Shown here: positions 8,305 through 18,908 of the stretch, piece by piece
Position numbering within the stretch: the first letter of the stretch is position 1
Layout of the letters: each line of letters opens with the position of its first letter
Origin: Leptospirales bacterium
GTDB lineage: Bacteria; Spirochaetota; Leptospiria; Leptospirales; Leptonemataceae
Direction: 5' to 3'
Length of the DNA stretch: 39,820 nt
NCBI GenBank assembly: GCA_019694685.1
Contig: JAIBBM010000039.1
Coordinates: 1 to 39,820 of the forward strand
The notes under the pieces: model-generated
Told to the model about the DNA's origin: nothing
The model's input: the letters and a program-made list of their open reading frames with translations, nothing else
Databases searched by the model: none
Program-made: the position numbers and the translations under genes

Positions 8305-8628
8305 TCATCTCTCATCCGGAGGCATGTAAGACGTACCCTTGTCGCAAGCCTCTCGCAGCATATCGTAGGTGTAGATTCCAAGATCGTGGTTGTCCGACCA
8401 GGAGAGCTGTAAGGCGTATCTACCCACTTTCTTCCACGAAGTCAGGCCAATCGACTGGATGTGCCCGGTTGTCCTTCGCGCTGTTAGTTCATGTCCGCCC
8501 CGACAGTTCGCGCACGGGCAGTTCTTTCGCAGGCTGAGTAGATCAAATCGGCATTCTTTTCCATCTTTCCAGAGGATGCGCAATTCGCGTTCATCGTATT
8601 CAATCTTGTCTGGAATTGTTCCAAGCAT
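8305..8628 (-). CDS. DUF971 protein (gamma-butyrobetaine hydroxylase N-terminal-like)
   Basis: A 107-residue single-domain protein with the DUF971 pattern: an N-terminal beta segment (LRILWKDGKECRFD), a CPCANCRGGHE motif at about residues 38-48 and a C-terminal GIYTYDMLR stretch. The family is a small zinc-binding fold that also occurs at the N-terminus of gamma-butyrobetaine dioxygenases and beside Fe-S cluster carrier genes; its cellular job is unsettled. The two cysteines and histidine needed for zinc are visible. It is first in the minus-strand operon with the two spermidine-synthase-like genes; its stop is 17 bases from the chosen start of the next. No clear ribosome site. Confidence 0.85.
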   Translation of the reverse strand: MLGTIPDKIEYDERELRILWKDGKECRFDLLSLRKNCPCANCRGGHELTARRTTGHIQSIGLTSWKKVGRYALQLSWSDNHDLGIYTYDMLREACDKGTSYMPPDER

Positions 8629-8690
8629 GAGGGCCAGTTAGCCCCTGGTGCACTCTCAGTCAATGAATCACGCAGAAATCATTTTGTAAA

Positions 8691-8708
8691 ACTGCTTAAA
8701 CTGCTTGA
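8691..8708. repeat. Tandem 9-base direct repeat in a divergent intergenic region
   Basis: ACTGCTTAA followed immediately by ACTGCTTGA. It sits between the divergent DUF971 and phosphatase genes and overlaps the -35 of the plus-strand candidate promoter. It could be a regulator half-site pair or chance. Confidence 0.35.
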
Positions 8709-8732
8709 CCGTCATCGTGAATGCGTCATAAA
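8705..8732 (+). promoter_or_regulatory. Candidate promoter of the frameshifted phosphatase gene
   Basis: TTGACC (8705-8710), 16-base spacer, CATAAA (8727-8732). Transcription would begin at about 8739-8741, almost at the ATG at 8743, which has no ribosome site. The mRNA may therefore be leaderless. Confidence 0.35.
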
Positions 8733-8742
8733 AACGGCGTCG

Positions 8743-8978
8743 ATGGAGCTAATCACACTGGCGTCTTTCGGATTTGCATGGGCTTCCGGAGCCGCGTTTC
8801 TCATTGCGGTGTTTGCCGCATTCATGTCCACGGGTCGGAGCGAAAATGAGCTCTGGAGGAGATTCGCTTTTCTTTCGGCAGTCAATACCGTTTTCTGCGC
8901 GGTAAGTGTTGTCCAGAACCATCCAGAGAATTTGGAATCCATGGCGTTTTTCACGCGGCTCAATCTGGCCGGTGCGGA

Positions 8979-8981
<3 letters not shown>
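8743..8981 (+). pseudogene. N-terminal part of the SpoIIE-type phosphatase, out of frame
   Basis: From ATG 8743 the first frame encodes about 78 residues with a long hydrophobic helix (about residues 8-27), a charged loop and a second helix. This is the style of an N-terminal 7TM sensor region. Near 8975 sense passes to another frame: the sequence before it (TRLNLAGA) and after it (MLLGPAFLDF) join smoothly if one base is added in the GG run at 8975-8976. Beyond that point the first frame becomes cysteine- and serine-rich nonsense up to 9207. So this is either a real mutation or an assembly error at a G run. It belongs with the next entry. Confidence 0.65.
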
Positions 8982-11496
<2,515 letters not shown>

Positions 11497-11534
11497 TTAT
11501 TTTCATTTGTTCAAAGAACTCAAATTCTTTCGCA

Positions 11535-13616
11535 TCACGGAAGAATTCGGACTATTGCCCGGCGGTTGATCTTTCTTCCCACACCGGTCCGGTTTGTGGC
11601 GGCAGGTTTCCTTGCTCCGATTCCTCTGTAGGCAACCCTGGTGGGCGAGATACCGCGAGAGACGAAATATTGATACACTGCGCGCGCCCGGCGCTCGCTC
11701 AGTTGTCTGTTGAACGCTGCGTTTCCAGTGCTATCGGCGTGAGCTTCGATCATGATTCTCGATTTTGGGTTTTGTTTCAGATAGGTGAGGGTCGGAGTCA
11801 GCGCGTCGGGGTTTTGAATCTGAAATCCTCCAATTGAAAAGTGAACTCGCGCCAGTGGAGGTTTCGCGGGAGAAGGGCGAACGATAACCCGGGGTTCGAC
11901 AGGCTCGGCCTTCTGATCTGATTTTGCCATGTCTCTTTCGGTTGGTTTGTAGGCGGGGTCCTTTTTGATCACAATGGGAATGTCTAGATCCGGCGTTTTG
12001 GCTGCTTTCTCCGGGGGCGGAGTTTGCACTTCGAACTTCTTTTCGAAGAATCCTGGCTTTGAAACCTGGATATCGTAGGTTTTGTTCTGAGCGAGAGGCA
12101 ATACATATTCGCCTGTGTCTGCGCGGCTCTTCGCCTTGCCTTCGCTTTCTTTTTCGCCTTTCTTCTTCCAGGCAACGTCCGCTTCCACCGGTTGTCCTTT
12201 CTGATCTTTTACATAGCCACGCAGTAAACTGACTTCCTCTGCGGGTTTCGCGCGAACAGGTATGGGCATAATGCGATAGATATCGGACGGTCCGTGAGTA
12301 TCTTTGTGGCTTCCAGAAATGAGACCTTGCGTTCCGTGCGCATTGAGTCTAAACCCTGTGTCGTTGCCTGGCCCGTTTACGTATCTGCCAATGTTTTCTG
12401 GTTCAGTCCATTTCTGCCATGTATCGTCCAATCGCACGCTGCGAAATACATCGTGGCCGCCGAGCCCCGGATGTCCATCGGATGAGAAGTAGAGAGTTTT
12501 TCCATCGGCGTGGAGATACGGATTCCTATCTGATCCTGGAGTGTTGATTACGGGCCCAAGGTTTCGCGGTAGAGTATAAGATCCATCTGGCTTTACGAAG
12601 CTAATGTAAAGATCCACATTGCCTGCGCGTCCGCCCCCATAGAACTCCTGTTGTTTGGGATGATACGGATAATACCCGCCAGGGCGATCGCTTGCAAAGA
12701 TGATGGCTTTTCCATTGGGAGTCTCCACTGCATCGGAATCAAAGAAAGCGCTGTTGATCGGAGGCGGAAGCGGCACAGGCTTGCTCCATCCTTTCGCAGT
12801 GAGAGTGGATTTGAAAATGTCCCCCGATCCGAGCGATCCGGGATAGTGACCAAATAAATACAAACTGCTTCCATCTGCGGACGCGCTCACCACTGAATCG
12901 TGGCTCGGAGTGTTCAGTTCTGAGAGTGGTCGCGCGCCCCAGGAGCCGTCCGATTTTTTTTCCGCGATCCAGATGTCCTCTCCCGGCGGGTCAGACATTT
13001 TCTTTTCGTGATCGTATCTTGTGAAATAAATTCTCTTATCAGACAAATCCGGCACCGCATCGTACTCAGTTTGATCCGAATTCACTGGAGAACCAAAGTT
13101 CTGCAGTTCAATGACTTCCGTCTGGCCCTCAAGAATCTTTATGAGCGCCTGAGTGTGTCTTTCGTATCCCGGAATGCGATGAGTCTTCCATACTCCGGCT
13201 GCTCCTGCAAAATCGCCTTTGAGCAGTCGGGACTGAGCAAGAATTTCCACGGCAAGAAGCTGGCGTCCGGGTTTTGGATCAGACGTGGCGGTTTTTTCTA
13301 GAAACTCCAACTCTTTTGGCTCCAGAGTGTGATCAGAATAGCTGGAAAACTCAAGATCATCGTTTGCGTTGATAGAATTGCGAACTACGAAATCCCGCAT
13401 TCTCTGACGAACGATTGCGAGCGAAGCATCATCTGTTTCTGGCTTTTCCGAAAGCAACTCCGCTGGCTCTGGAACCCAGCGATCGATTTCCGAGGTTACA
13501 GGCGCTTCTGTTGTGATTGGTCTGGGCTTGTTGTCTGTTTCGGGCTTCGCGGGCTGCTGAATGGTTTTGCAGTCCCAAAAAGCGGCGGCCAGGAGGATCA
13601 AGGACAATCGGCGCAT
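11535..13616 (-). CDS. OmpA-family outer-membrane lipoprotein with PD40 repeats
   Basis: About 693 residues. The N-terminus is a lipoprotein signal (hydrophobic stretch, then FWDC with Cys16 as the likely lipidated residue). Around residues 170-440 lie PD40/WD40-like blades, recognisable by repeated DIW/DIF/DLY and YFSSD/IFASDRPGG patterns. Around 450-520 is a carboxypeptidase-regulatory-like beta domain (LRGYVKDQKGQPVEADV). The last 110 residues are an OmpA peptidoglycan-binding domain (EAHADSTG, LSERRARAVYQYF, GRKINRRAIV). The set resembles PorE-like envelope proteins that tie the outer membrane to the cell wall. Start taken at 13616, because the open extension to 13706 lacks signal-peptide character; GGAGG is 18 bases upstream, rather far. 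Confidence 0.85.
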   Translation of the reverse strand: MRRLSLILLAAAFWDCKTIQQPAKPETDNKPRPITTEAPVTSEIDRWVPEPAELLSEKPETDDASLAIVRQRMRDFVVRNSINANDDLEFSSYSDHTLEPKELEFLEKTATSDPKPGRQLLAVEILAQSRLLKGDFAGAAGVWKTHRIPGYERHTQALIKILEGQTEVIELQNFGSPVNSDQTEYDAVPDLSDKRIYFTRYDHEKKMSDPPGEDIWIAEKKSDGSWGARPLSELNTPSHDSVVSASADGSSLYLFGHYPGSLGSGDIFKSTLTAKGWSKPVPLPPPINSAFFDSDAVETPNGKAIIFASDRPGGYYPYHPKQQEFYGGGRAGNVDLYISFVKPDGSYTLPRNLGPVINTPGSDRNPYLHADGKTLYFSSDGHPGLGGHDVFRSVRLDDTWQKWTEPENIGRYVNGPGNDTGFRLNAHGTQGLISGSHKDTHGPSDIYRIMPIPVRAKPAEEVSLLRGYVKDQKGQPVEADVAWKKKGEKESEGKAKSRADTGEYVLPLAQNKTYDIQVSKPGFFEKKFEVQTPPPEKAAKTPDLDIPIVIKKDPAYKPTERDMAKSDQKAEPVEPRVIVRPSPAKPPLARVHFSIGGFQIQNPDALTPTLTYLKQNPKSRIMIEAHADSTGNAAFNRQLSERRARAVYQYFVSRGISPTRVAYRGIGARKPAATNRTGVGRKINRRAIVRILP

Positions 13617-13708
13617 AGCGCATGAATTGCATTTCCTCCAAGGAGGGTCCAGCTTTTTGCAAACGGCGAATGACTTGACCTCCATATCCGGCCGGAAGGA
13701 TTTCATTT

Positions 13709-14023
13709 GTGTCTCTATTCTCCAGCGGTCAGGAAATCCAGCTTACACTACGCGGTGAGCAGATTCAGGGTCTGATTCTTTTTGAAAAGGCAAAGGAGAT
13801 TGCGCTGCGCCTGGAAGATCATCCTGTCTTTAAGAACGATTCCATCTGGACATTGCTCAAGAACGAATTCATTCACGGAGAATTCAATGAAGGTCCATTC
13901 CGCTGTTCGTTTGATACGCGCATCATTGATCTCGGTGAAGACAGAGCATCCACAAGAACTGACTGGATTTTGAGTCTGCAGATTCCTACACGCATTCGGC
14001 GCGTGAATCAAAAATTGCAATGA
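13709..14023 (+). CDS. Conserved-looking small protein of unknown function
   Basis: 104 residues from a GTG start with GGAAGGA nine bases upstream. It is a soluble, mixed alpha/beta sequence with no signal, cysteines or known motif. Its TGA overlaps the next gene's ATG (ATGA at 14020), so the two are translationally coupled. It heads a four-gene run ending in two glycosyltransferases, which suggests a role in the same envelope or polysaccharide process. The layout resembles a PilZ-like small domain gene, but the PilZ RxxxR and D/NxSxxG motifs are absent. Function unknown. Confidence 0.65.
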   Translation: MSLFSSGQEIQLTLRGEQIQGLILFEKAKEIALRLEDHPVFKNDSIWTLLKNEFIHGEFNEGPFRCSFDTRIIDLGEDRASTRTDWILSLQIPTRIRRVNQKLQ

Positions 14024-14598
14024 GGATCGTACCAAGAAACCTTCCTCTTGTTTCCGTTGAGGAGATTCAGTCAGAGATTGAGACCATGGCTCACGCGTCG
14101 ACTCTGGCCGAGCGCCAGGGATCGGCCCCGGCCGCGGCTACTTCTGCAAACGAAATTCCAGCATCCAATGCCGTTCAATCGCCAAACAACCATTATGCGG
14201 AGTCTGAAATTCCACCAGGAATAACTCCCGGAATTGCAGATGTCCGGGCTCTTATGAAACTGGACAGCGTTCAGTTTCTGCACGGCGCGTATCATTCCGT
14301 TCTGGCGCGCGAAATGGATGCAGATGGAGAAGACGTCTACAAAACTTTTCTCTGGAATGGGATGCATCGGGGAGAAATCATTTTACGGATTCGTTTTTCG
14401 CGCGAAGGCAGACGGATCCATGCGAAATTGCACAATGGTTTCTTGACCTGGGTCGATTTGCTACTCTGGCGCCTTCCTTTGCTGGGTTATTTCTATAGAA
14501 TTGTGCGCGAATTGGTACGATTGCCCGGGACTATGCGCAGGCTGGAGATGAATCAGGCGGAATTGCGCAGAAAAATGGATCGGAACGGACGCGGATGA
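14020..14598 (+). CDS. Protein of unknown function in a glycosyltransferase operon
   Basis: 192 residues. About residues 20-75 are low-complexity (Ala, Ser, Pro, Asn). The folded part begins near 80 with MKLDSVQFLHGAYHSVLAREMDADGED, continues through a beta-like stretch, and has a hydrophobic, membrane-leaning segment around 147-165 followed by a very basic tail. I recognise no family. The start overlaps the upstream stop and its own TGA overlaps the ATG of the GT4 gene, so it is coupled on both sides. The basic, amphipathic C-terminus may place it at the inner membrane beside the glycosyltransferases; that is inference. Confidence 0.65.
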   Translation: MRIVPRNLPLVSVEEIQSEIETMAHASTLAERQGSAPAAATSANEIPASNAVQSPNNHYAESEIPPGITPGIADVRALMKLDSVQFLHGAYHSVLAREMDADGEDVYKTFLWNGMHRGEIILRIRFSREGRRIHAKLHNGFLTWVDLLLWRLPLLGYFYRIVRELVRLPGTMRRLEMNQAELRRKMDRNGRG

Positions 14599-15671
14599 AA
14601 CGGGCCGCGATTCTGGTTCCAAGACTGGACCCGGGCGACGCTGTTGGAAATGATGCGCGATCGCAGGCTGAACTGCTCAACTCACGAGGATGGGAAGCCA
14701 GGATATTTGCGTCCGCCTGGTCCAGGCAAACGCCCGCGCGACCTGTTTCCGGCCTGAAAAGATTCATCAGGAATCACGAAGATCTACTCATTCATCATCC
14801 TGCTTCGCTCTGGAAAGAAGGAGATGATGCGTTTCAGGCAAGTCCTGCGAGGCGCATTATCAAATATCACAATGTAACCCCGGCATCCTTTTTCGAAGCA
14901 CATAACAACGATTATGCGAACATATGCAGGAAGACACGAGAAGCTCTTCGTCCTCTAGTCTCGTCGGCGCACCTGGTGCTTTGTGATTCTACTTTCAACC
15001 TGGAAGATATCGTGCTCGAGGGAGCTACGCGTAACCAATGTAAGGTGGTCCCGCCGTTTCACAGACTCGAATCCAGGGATTGGCTGGACCTGGATCCGCT
15101 CTGGGTGGAACGATTCACCCGGCCTGGCCATCCCATGTTTTTGAGTGTTGGGCGCATTGTTCCCAACAAGGCTCTTGAGAAATGCATCGAAGCGCTGGGT
15201 GTCATGCAGAGTAGATACGGAATTCCTGCGAAGCTGGTTCTGGCCGGAAGAATCGATCGCAGGCTGGGCTCTTACATACGCTTTCTTGAAAAAAAGTCTG
15301 TAGAACATTGCATCCCCGGAACAGTGATCTTTGCAGACCACGTTTCAGACACTCGTCTTCGCACCTTGTTTTTATGCGCGGTTGCGTATCTGGTCACAAG
15401 CGAGCACGAAGGATTTTGCGTGCCAGTGATTGAAGCGATGAAGTCGCGTCTGCCTGTGATTGCGTGCGGAAAGACCGCCGTTGCCGAGACTCTGGGAGGT
15501 CAGGGAATCTATACTGAGACGTTTGATGCTCACCTGTTTGCATCCGCCATGGAAAGATTGGTGAAAAGCAAAGAGAGTTGCGCCATCATCGCCGATCATG
15601 CATCGCATGCGTATGAGACTCGCTTTCACTCTGAAGAGCTTTTCCGCATTTTTTTAGAGGCACTTTCATGA
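14595..15671 (+). CDS. GT4 family glycosyltransferase (GT-B fold)
   Basis: 358 residues. The N-terminal Rossmann domain starts IL-V-P-R-L-D-P-G-D-A-V-G-N-D, a variant of the acceptor-side glycine loop. The C-terminal donor domain carries SVGRIVPNKALEKCIEA (about residues 183-199), LVLAGRID and the EGFCVPVIEAMKSRLPVIA segment (about 275-293), with the EX7E donor-binding motif of family GT4. Such enzymes retain stereochemistry and use nucleotide sugars at the cytoplasmic membrane face. It overlaps both neighbours by ATGA. It most likely adds one sugar to a surface glycan or glycolipid; the sugar cannot be read from the sequence. Confidence 0.92.
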   Translation: MKRAAILVPRLDPGDAVGNDARSQAELLNSRGWEARIFASAWSRQTPARPVSGLKRFIRNHEDLLIHHPASLWKEGDDAFQASPARRIIKYHNVTPASFFEAHNNDYANICRKTREALRPLVSSAHLVLCDSTFNLEDIVLEGATRNQCKVVPPFHRLESRDWLDLDPLWVERFTRPGHPMFLSVGRIVPNKALEKCIEALGVMQSRYGIPAKLVLAGRIDRRLGSYIRFLEKKSVEHCIPGTVIFADHVSDTRLRTLFLCAVAYLVTSEHEGFCVPVIEAMKSRLPVIACGKTAVAETLGGQGIYTETFDAHLFASAMERLVKSKESCAIIADHASHAYETRFHSEELFRIFLEALS

Positions 15672-16816
15672 ATAAGAAGGTGGCCCTTGTGATCCAGAGG
15701 TACGCTCCGGATACAGCTGGATCCGAACAGCACGCTCGCATTACAGCTAGTCTTCTTGCGGAGCACTACGAGGTAGAAGTGTTGACCACGACTGCCTCAG
15801 ACATGGTGACCTGGAGGAATCATTTCTCTCCGGGGGAGACAGCCGAGGGTAATATCAAGATCAAACGCTTTGAGGTCACGAGTGGTCGGCAAAAGACCTG
15901 GGAAGGACTCTACGCGTTGATGCTGCGCCGTTTGAAGACGCACGGAGAAACTGGATGGCCTCTCTCTCTAGAAGAAGAATGGATTCGTCTTCAGGGACCA
16001 CATAGCGAAGGACTCCTCGCATACTTGAGCGAACATCAACATAACTACGATGCCGTTATCTTCTACACATATCTATATTCACCCACATACTTCGGGACTG
16101 CCTGCGTAGAAAAGAACAGATCTCTTCTTATGCCCACTCTACATGATGAGCCAGCGGCAAGGCTTGCCTGCTATGCGCATGCCGCTCGTCGCGTGAAGCG
16201 CATTGTCTGGAACACCTTCGCAGAACAAAAGTTAGGCGAGAAACTCTGGGGAAATTTACCGGGAACCATGACAGGTCTTCCAATCGACATTCCGGATCCC
16301 GTTAGCCCGGTTCGTGCTGCGCCCTATGTCTTGTACTCAGGTCGCATTGAGCCCGGGAAGGGGTGTGACGATCTCGTTGCAATGATTCAGAATTCTTCTG
16401 CGCGCGTGGATCTTCGACTCACCGGGACTAAGTACATGAAACTCTCCGGCTCTCGCATCCACTATGAAGGGTACGTCACTGCTCAGAAGAAACTAGAACT
16501 CCTGGCCGGAAGCATTTGTTTTGCTATGCCATCCCCGAATGAAAGCCTGAGCATTGCCACTCTCGAAGCGATGGCGGCCGGTGTGCCTGTTCTTGTGAAC
16601 GGCAAAAATCCGGTGTTGCGCGAACATGTAGAGGAAAGCGGCGGTGGATTTTGCTATGAATCGTCAGGAGAATTTGACGAAGCGATTCTTACGCTCAAAG
16701 ACAACGCTGATCTTCGGTCCACCATGGGACAGAAGGGCCGTGCCTATGTGCAAAGGCGATTCAGCCATCGCTCAATTCGCGACGCGTGGATTTCCGCGAT
16801 CGAAAGCGGAGCCTGA
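15668..16816 (+). CDS. GT4 family glycosyltransferase (GT-B fold)
   Basis: 382 residues. The N-terminus (VALVIQRYAPDTAGSEQHA) is the acceptor-side loop of GT4 enzymes. The donor domain has LYSGRIEPGKGCDDLV near 220, a LTGTKY strand, and PNESLSIATLEAMAAGVPVLV near 290, the EX7E region. It starts within the stop of the preceding GT4 gene (ATGA) and ends two bases from the stop of the convergent membrane protein gene. The two GT4 genes are not close duplicates, so they probably act in sequence on the same chain. Confidence 0.93.
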   Translation: MNKKVALVIQRYAPDTAGSEQHARITASLLAEHYEVEVLTTTASDMVTWRNHFSPGETAEGNIKIKRFEVTSGRQKTWEGLYALMLRRLKTHGETGWPLSLEEEWIRLQGPHSEGLLAYLSEHQHNYDAVIFYTYLYSPTYFGTACVEKNRSLLMPTLHDEPAARLACYAHAARRVKRIVWNTFAEQKLGEKLWGNLPGTMTGLPIDIPDPVSPVRAAPYVLYSGRIEPGKGCDDLVAMIQNSSARVDLRLTGTKYMKLSGSRIHYEGYVTAQKKLELLAGSICFAMPSPNESLSIATLEAMAAGVPVLVNGKNPVLREHVEESGGGFCYESSGEFDEAILTLKDNADLRSTMGQKGRAYVQRRFSHRSIRDAWISAIESGA

Positions 16817-16818
16817 TC

Positions 16819-18345
16819 CTATTTGTCCTTGATTCTGGCGGGTCTTCCGATTGCATTTCTCCAGAGTTGAAAAGAATCAAAGGTGAAGGGAACTACTCCG
16901 CGGTTGTCTTTTCTATAGATCCAGACATCCAGGTGGCCACAGGAACGTTTGAGAACTGGTTCACCAAATCGTTCGAGCAATACATCTCGCGGTAGATCAT
17001 TCGCGATCAGAAAATCAAAATCCTCCGGCCTGTTCTCAGGGAAATATCCGTCCAGGTTGTTGATCCACATGCGAGGTTCTACAATGCGCGCTCCTGCATT
17101 TACATGGATCTGTTCGATATGGACGCGTCTGTCTGTCAGAACCGAATACTGTTTGGAATGCCAGTAGTCTGCGAATCCTTTCTTGATGCCATGAGTTTCG
17201 GATAATCCACTCAAACAATTCGCCGCCTCTTCAATCGGATGGATCCCTGCTTCGGTGCGAGTCTTGAAAATGGTAACAGAGACAAAGATCGCTGCCAGAA
17301 CAAAAAAAAGTCTCGATCGAAAGAGCCACATACCAGCCAGAGTTCCGGCCGCGAACAAAGGCATGAGCGCATAACGTGGCTCCATGCGCGGAAGTCCAAC
17401 CTGGTGACTGAAAGCGGATGCGGCCACACCTGCTGAAAGGATGGCGACAGCGGGGAGGATGAGCCCCTGCCTTTGTTTTACCGACATGGCGTACGCGATC
17501 ATGACGACTGCAAATGCAACGGGAAGTAAATACACTGGCTGCGAGAGATCATTCACGATCGTGGATAGCGCGTGCTCCGAAGTAAGGAAGTGAAGAACAT
17601 CCCTTTCCGGTGAGACGCGAAAGATCGGTGCGAGGTAGTCTGACATGGGGCCCACTGCGAGGCGACCCAGAATCAATCCTGTGGCAATGGCCAGGGCCGC
17701 GAGAACAGAAGATCGGGTTCTTCGCACTAAAATCCAGGAAACCGCCGCAGGAAGAACCAGGGCAATGATGAGAGCATCTGAAAGAGAAGCGAGAGTCATT
17801 GTCGCCACAAGATGTGGTAGTCTGGATCTGGAATGTTCAGATTGAAGCATCCAACCGAATGTTAGAAATGCAATTCCCAGGACCCCTGCGTGAAATGTGG
17901 GAACAATCAACGAATAGAATTCCTCCGCGATGGCGCAGCGCGCGAGGACACACAATAGAATGGCACCCGTGAGTAGCACAGATGAATTGGATCGCTTAAC
18001 TCGAAGGCCCCTTTTTGCAAAGTACAGAACACTAAATAAATTAAACAATAGAAGAAAGATGCCTGCCAGGAACGCGGCGGACTTAAACGGGAAAAACTTA
18101 AGAAATGTAAAGTAAATCGGAAGGTCCGGAAATAAATACGGTGCGGGCGGCAGAGTCCATCCGTGTAGATCTTTACCTGCCTGCCAGTCCTGAAAGAGTG
18201 CGGGTAGATACATTGCATCTGCATTGAAATAGTGATGAAGTCCGGACAATTCGGGCGAACGGCTAGAGTATAAATTGTGCGAAAGAGTTCCCTCCAGGCA
18301 AGCACAGGCCCAGACAAACAATGCGCATGAGATCCAGAAGCGCAT
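16819..18345 (-). CDS. Large polytopic membrane protein of unknown function
   Basis: About 508 residues with ten or more hydrophobic helices and a soluble C-terminal tail of about 130 residues. The first loop after the N-terminal helix contains FNADAMYLPALFQDW and a PYLFPDLPIYF stretch, acidic residues in a first periplasmic loop as in GT-C enzymes of the GT39/DUF2079 sort. No family can be named with confidence. The start is the ATG at 18345, which shares its A with the TGA of the SixA-like gene (TGATG). The open extension to 18477 reads antisense-like and is not used. It may be a sugar transferase working with nearby glycosyltransferases. Confidence 0.72.
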   Translation of the reverse strand: MRFWISCALFVWACACLEGTLSHNLYSSRSPELSGLHHYFNADAMYLPALFQDWQAGKDLHGWTLPPAPYLFPDLPIYFTFLKFFPFKSAAFLAGIFLLLFNLFSVLYFAKRGLRVKRSNSSVLLTGAILLCVLARCAIAEEFYSLIVPTFHAGVLGIAFLTFGWMLQSEHSRSRLPHLVATMTLASLSDALIIALVLPAAVSWILVRRTRSSVLAALAIATGLILGRLAVGPMSDYLAPIFRVSPERDVLHFLTSEHALSTIVNDLSQPVYLLPVAFAVVMIAYAMSVKQRQGLILPAVAILSAGVAASAFSHQVGLPRMEPRYALMPLFAAGTLAGMWLFRSRLFFVLAAIFVSVTIFKTRTEAGIHPIEEAANCLSGLSETHGIKKGFADYWHSKQYSVLTDRRVHIEQIHVNAGARIVEPRMWINNLDGYFPENRPEDFDFLIANDLPRDVLLERFGEPVLKRSCGHLDVWIYRKDNRGVVPFTFDSFQLWRNAIGRPARIKDK

Positions 18346-18824
18346 CACTCTGGAAGATGCTCCGGTTGCATGGACCAGACGAGCATTGCTTTGCCTGGAA
18401 CGGGGAATGCAAGGTTGAGCGCGATGATTGTACCCGGCGTAACATAGAGCGATGCTGCCGGAATTCCTAAAAGCCATGACGCCACTTCCGCAACATCCGG
18501 CATATGAAATACCCAGAGAGCTGCTCCTCGAATCCCCATCTCGCCTAGATGTTCAATCGCACGTGTGCGGTCCGCTGTTGGCGCGAGAAAAGGTACGGCC
18601 TGCACGGCATTCTTCGCACTCGTTCCAAGACCCGCTCCATAAAGCTCTGCAGTTTGAACGGTTCTGCGTAGCGGGCTGCATAGAATTTCCTCGAACTGCC
18701 AACCGGTCTGCCGCAGTACTCGAGCCATTCGGCGCGCGTCGCTTTTTCCCTTTTCAGTCAGGCTTCTTTCTGAATCTGGCGTGGACGACTCTGCCTCCGC
18801 GTGCCGGGCCAGGAGTAGCTTCAT
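18345..18824 (-). CDS. sixA: SixA-like phosphohistidine phosphatase
   Basis: 159 residues of the histidine phosphatase (phosphoglycerate mutase-like) fold. The catalytic RHA motif is at residues 7-9 (ARHAEAE), SPLRRTVQTAEL sits near 50-61, and a second His appears in VFHMPDV near 109, taking the place of the usual GHNP. SixA removes phosphate from the histidine of phosphotransfer proteins such as ArcB or NPr. The length matches short SixA proteins. Overlap with the next gene by one base indicates one operon. The substrate here is unknown. Confidence 0.87.
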   Translation of the reverse strand: MKLLLARHAEAESSTPDSERSLTEKGKSDARRMARVLRQTGWQFEEILCSPLRRTVQTAELYGAGLGTSAKNAVQAVPFLAPTADRTRAIEHLGEMGIRGAALWVFHMPDVAEVASWLLGIPAASLYVTPGTIIALNLAFPVPGKAMLVWSMQPEHLPE

Positions 18825-18873
18825 AATGTACGCGAAATTGTCCGTACCGGGGCCGTAAAGCAGAAAGCATGCC

Positions 18874-18902
18874 TTGACAAACCAGGTTTTTGGGTCGAGT
18901 GT
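18874..18902 (+). promoter_or_regulatory. Perfect -35 hexamer before the HATPase gene
   Basis: TTGACA at 18874-18879 matches the consensus. At 17 bases the -10 position is GAGTGT, a poor match. If used, transcription would begin at about 18908, right at the GTG start, giving a leaderless mRNA. Confidence 0.25.
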
Positions 18903-18908
18903 GTCTGC

